Assembly: GCA_017303575.1 (NCBI GenBank)
Contig: JAFLCL010000043.1
Span: forward strand, 1-43,361
Direction: 5' to 3'
DNA length: 43,361 nt
From: Deltaproteobacteria bacterium
GTDB lineage: Bacteria > Myxococcota_A > Polyangia > Polyangiales > Sandaracinaceae
The notes below the pieces were generated by a model that was given only the letters and a program-made list of their open reading frames with translations, was not told the DNA's origin and searched no databases. Position numbers and translations under genes: made by a program. Below, one piece after another: positions 42,066-43,361 of this stretch (the first letter of the stretch is position 1; each line of letters begins with the position of its first letter).

Positions 42066-42929
42066 ATGACGCTACCGACGCGCACGCTGGGTCCGACCGG
42101 AATCGAGGTCTCGCTCCTCGGGCTCGGCGGCATGCCGATGTCCATCTCGGGCCGCCCGGCCGAGGCACAGTCGATCGCCGTGATCCACCGCGCCCTCGAG
42201 CTCGGCGTCACGCTGATCGACACCGCGGATGTCTATTGCCTGAACGACGACGACCTCGGTCACAACGAGCGCGTGATCGCCAAGGCGCTCGCGACCTACG
42301 CGGGTGATCGATCGCGTGTGCTCGTGGCCACCAAGGGCGGCCTCGAGCGACCGAACGGCGCCTGGACGGTGAACGGGCGCCCCGCGCATCTGCGCCAGGC
42401 CTGCGAGCGAAGCCTGCGCGCGCTCCACGTGGAGCGCATCGCCCTCTACCAGCTGCACGCCGTCGACGATCGGGTGCCGATCGAAGACTCGGTGGGCGAG
42501 CTCGCGCGCCTGCGGAGCGAGGGCAAGATCGAGCACCTCGGCCTCTCGAACGTCGACGCGAACGAGATCGATCGCGCGATCGCCATCGCGCCGATCGTCA
42601 GCGTGCAGAACCGCTTCCACGTGCGCGATCGGCGCGGCGCGATCGACAACGGCGCGCTCGCGAAGTGTCAGGCGCTCGGGCTGGCGTTCCTGCCGTACAG
42701 CCCCGTGGGCGGCAGCCGCGGCAAGTCACGCCTGGGACAGGATCCCACGCTGCTCCGCATCGCCAGCAAACACGGCGCGAGCCCGCACGAGATCGCGCTC
42801 GCCTGGCTCCTCGGCCTCACGCCATCGCTCCTGCCGATCCCCGGCGCGAGCAAGGTGTCGAGCATCGAGTCGAGCGTGCGCGCGGCCGCGATCACGCTCG
42901 ACGACGACGATCGACACGCGCTTCAGTGA
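42066..42929 (+). CDS. Aldo/keto reductase
   Basis: 287 residues, NAD(P)H-dependent TIM-barrel oxidoreductase. The catalytic tetrad is Asp52 and Tyr57 (IDTADVYC), Lys90 (VATKGG) and His131 (YQLHA). The C-terminal cofactor-binding motif is LPIPGASKVSSIESS, as in the YajO/Tas-type group. The substrate is unknown. Its TGA overlaps a GTG (42926) that begins the next, broken gene. Confidence 0.9.
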   Translation: MTLPTRTLGPTGIEVSLLGLGGMPMSISGRPAEAQSIAVIHRALELGVTLIDTADVYCLNDDDLGHNERVIAKALATYAGDRSRVLVATKGGLERPNGAWTVNGRPAHLRQACERSLRALHVERIALYQLHAVDDRVPIEDSVGELARLRSEGKIEHLGLSNVDANEIDRAIAIAPIVSVQNRFHVRDRRGAIDNGALAKCQALGLAFLPYSPVGGSRGKSRLGQDPTLLRIASKHGASPHEIALAWLLGLTPSLLPIPGASKVSSIESSVRAAAITLDDDDRHALQ

Positions 42930-43361
42930 CGCAGGCGACGGCGCTGCGCGAGCGTCAGACCGAGGAGGAGCGCGACGGCGCCCAGAGCCGAGCCCTGCCG
43001 ACTCGCTCTTCGCGCCGGCCTCCCGCTCGAGGACGCGAGAGATCCAGGCGCCACCCGTCCCTGCGGCGCTCGACGCGTCACCGGTCGCCGGCGAGCTCCC
43101 TCCTGCCCCTCCCGCGAAGCTCGGTGCCCTCGCAGCGATCGGTGGCCTCGGGCTCGCCGCGACCGTGGGTGTGGTGATCGCGCTCTCGCTCGCACCGGGT
43201 CCGGACGACACGTCGAGGTCAGCCGTGCTGCCACCCATCCCCGTCACCGCCACGATCCCCAGCACGCCCTCGGCGCCGCTTCCGCCACCTTCGACCGCGA
43301 CGCAGCCGACGCCGACGATCGCCCCGACCGTCGGCGCGACGGCACCGCCGCCCACCACGTC
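42926..43361 (+). CDS. Membrane-anchored Pro-rich protein, frameshifted, runs off the right edge
   Basis: A GTG overlapping the reductase stop opens VTQATALRERQTEEERDGAQ with almost all codons ending in G or C. At 42998-42999 the coding signal jumps to another frame, which then reads SLFAPASRSRTREIQAPP, a membrane helix (LAAIGGLGLAATVGVVIALS) and a Pro/Thr-rich linker to the edge. One extra C at that spot would join the two halves. No start codon exists in the second frame nearby. It is probably a single-pass protein with a cytoplasmic N-terminus. The minus strand alternative (tail GSALGAVALLLGLTLAQRRR ending at 42923) needs a frameshift at the same place and reads less well upstream. Confidence 0.45.

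Noticed and set aside
42923..43234. Minus-strand gene ending in a MYXO-CTERM-like tail
   Set aside because: Only the last ~22 residues look protein-like; upstream it is Arg-rich and lacks the Cys motif. The + strand GTG overlap and membrane helix fit better, though I keep it as an alternative.
1..43361. tRNA or rRNA genes, insertion sequences, integrases, prophage or defence genes
   Set aside because: None seen by eye on either strand; intergenic gaps are too short and no characteristic sequence or protein was found.

Overview
The window is very GC-rich, gene-dense bacterial DNA with strong G/C preference at third codon positions. It holds about 41 genes on both strands, and no gap between genes exceeds about 200 bases. 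The gene content points to a soil or marine myxobacterium-like Myxococcota, perhaps close to Sandaracinus (inference, not a taxonomic proof). The clues are many lipoproteins with Asp/Ala/Gly or Thr/Pro spacers, a MYXO-CTERM-like tail (9540-9655), sigma54 enhancer-binding and FHA/GGDEF signalling proteins, large TPR and VWA proteins, and frequent GTG starts with 4-base start/stop overlaps. I see no rRNA, tRNA, CRISPR array, insertion sequence or prophage, so this looks like chromosomal core and accessory DNA rather than a mobile island.

Layout. 1-7070: a coiled-coil protein with a 24-base repeat array (partial, left edge), a Cys-rich lipoprotein, a sulfatase with a lectin-like C-terminal domain translationally coupled to an HTH/WYL-type regulator, a lipoprotein, and a HAD hydrolase. 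7152-9655: threonine dehydrogenase and a secreted protein with a surface-anchor tail. 9675-12970: a signalling island made of a receiver-less NtrC-type activator, a coupled response regulator whose receiver and GGDEF domains are both degenerate, and a divergent FHA-GGDEF protein. 13034-16124: RseP-type site-2 protease and RsmB rRNA methyltransferase. 16128-19763: ScfR/RamB-type regulator, iron superoxide dismutase, MFS transporter. 19894-21999: an ECF sigma factor operon of four overlapping genes, the last broken by a frameshift. 22175-26995: VWA lipoprotein, PPP-type phosphatase with a coupled small protein, M15-type peptidase lipoprotein, small lipoprotein.

26996-40106 carries the purine catabolic genes, interleaved with other genes. 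They are ureidoglycolate lyase (26996-27514), a membrane urate oxidase of the PuuD type with a C-terminal cytochrome c domain (32514-33701), and a tight run of allantoinase, allantoicase, OHCU decarboxylase and HIU hydrolase (36787-40106). Together they encode every step from urate to glyoxylate plus urea. Between them lie a 1209-residue TPR protein, a SAM methyltransferase, a universal stress protein/CBS pair, and a DUF6544/NAD(P)-binding pair. 40202-43361: YihY-family membrane protein coupled to an AsmA-like protein, an aldo/keto reductase, and a membrane-anchored protein that runs off the right edge and appears frameshifted.

Regulation. Seven genes have a TAnnnT -10-like hexamer 6-9 bases before the start codon and no Shine-Dalgarno, which suggests leaderless transcripts are common here. 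Two independent frameshifts at short G/C runs (19952-19960 and 42998-42999) could be real decay or consensus errors. I found no defence system or clearly new machine. The most unusual piece is the 9675-12970 signalling island.
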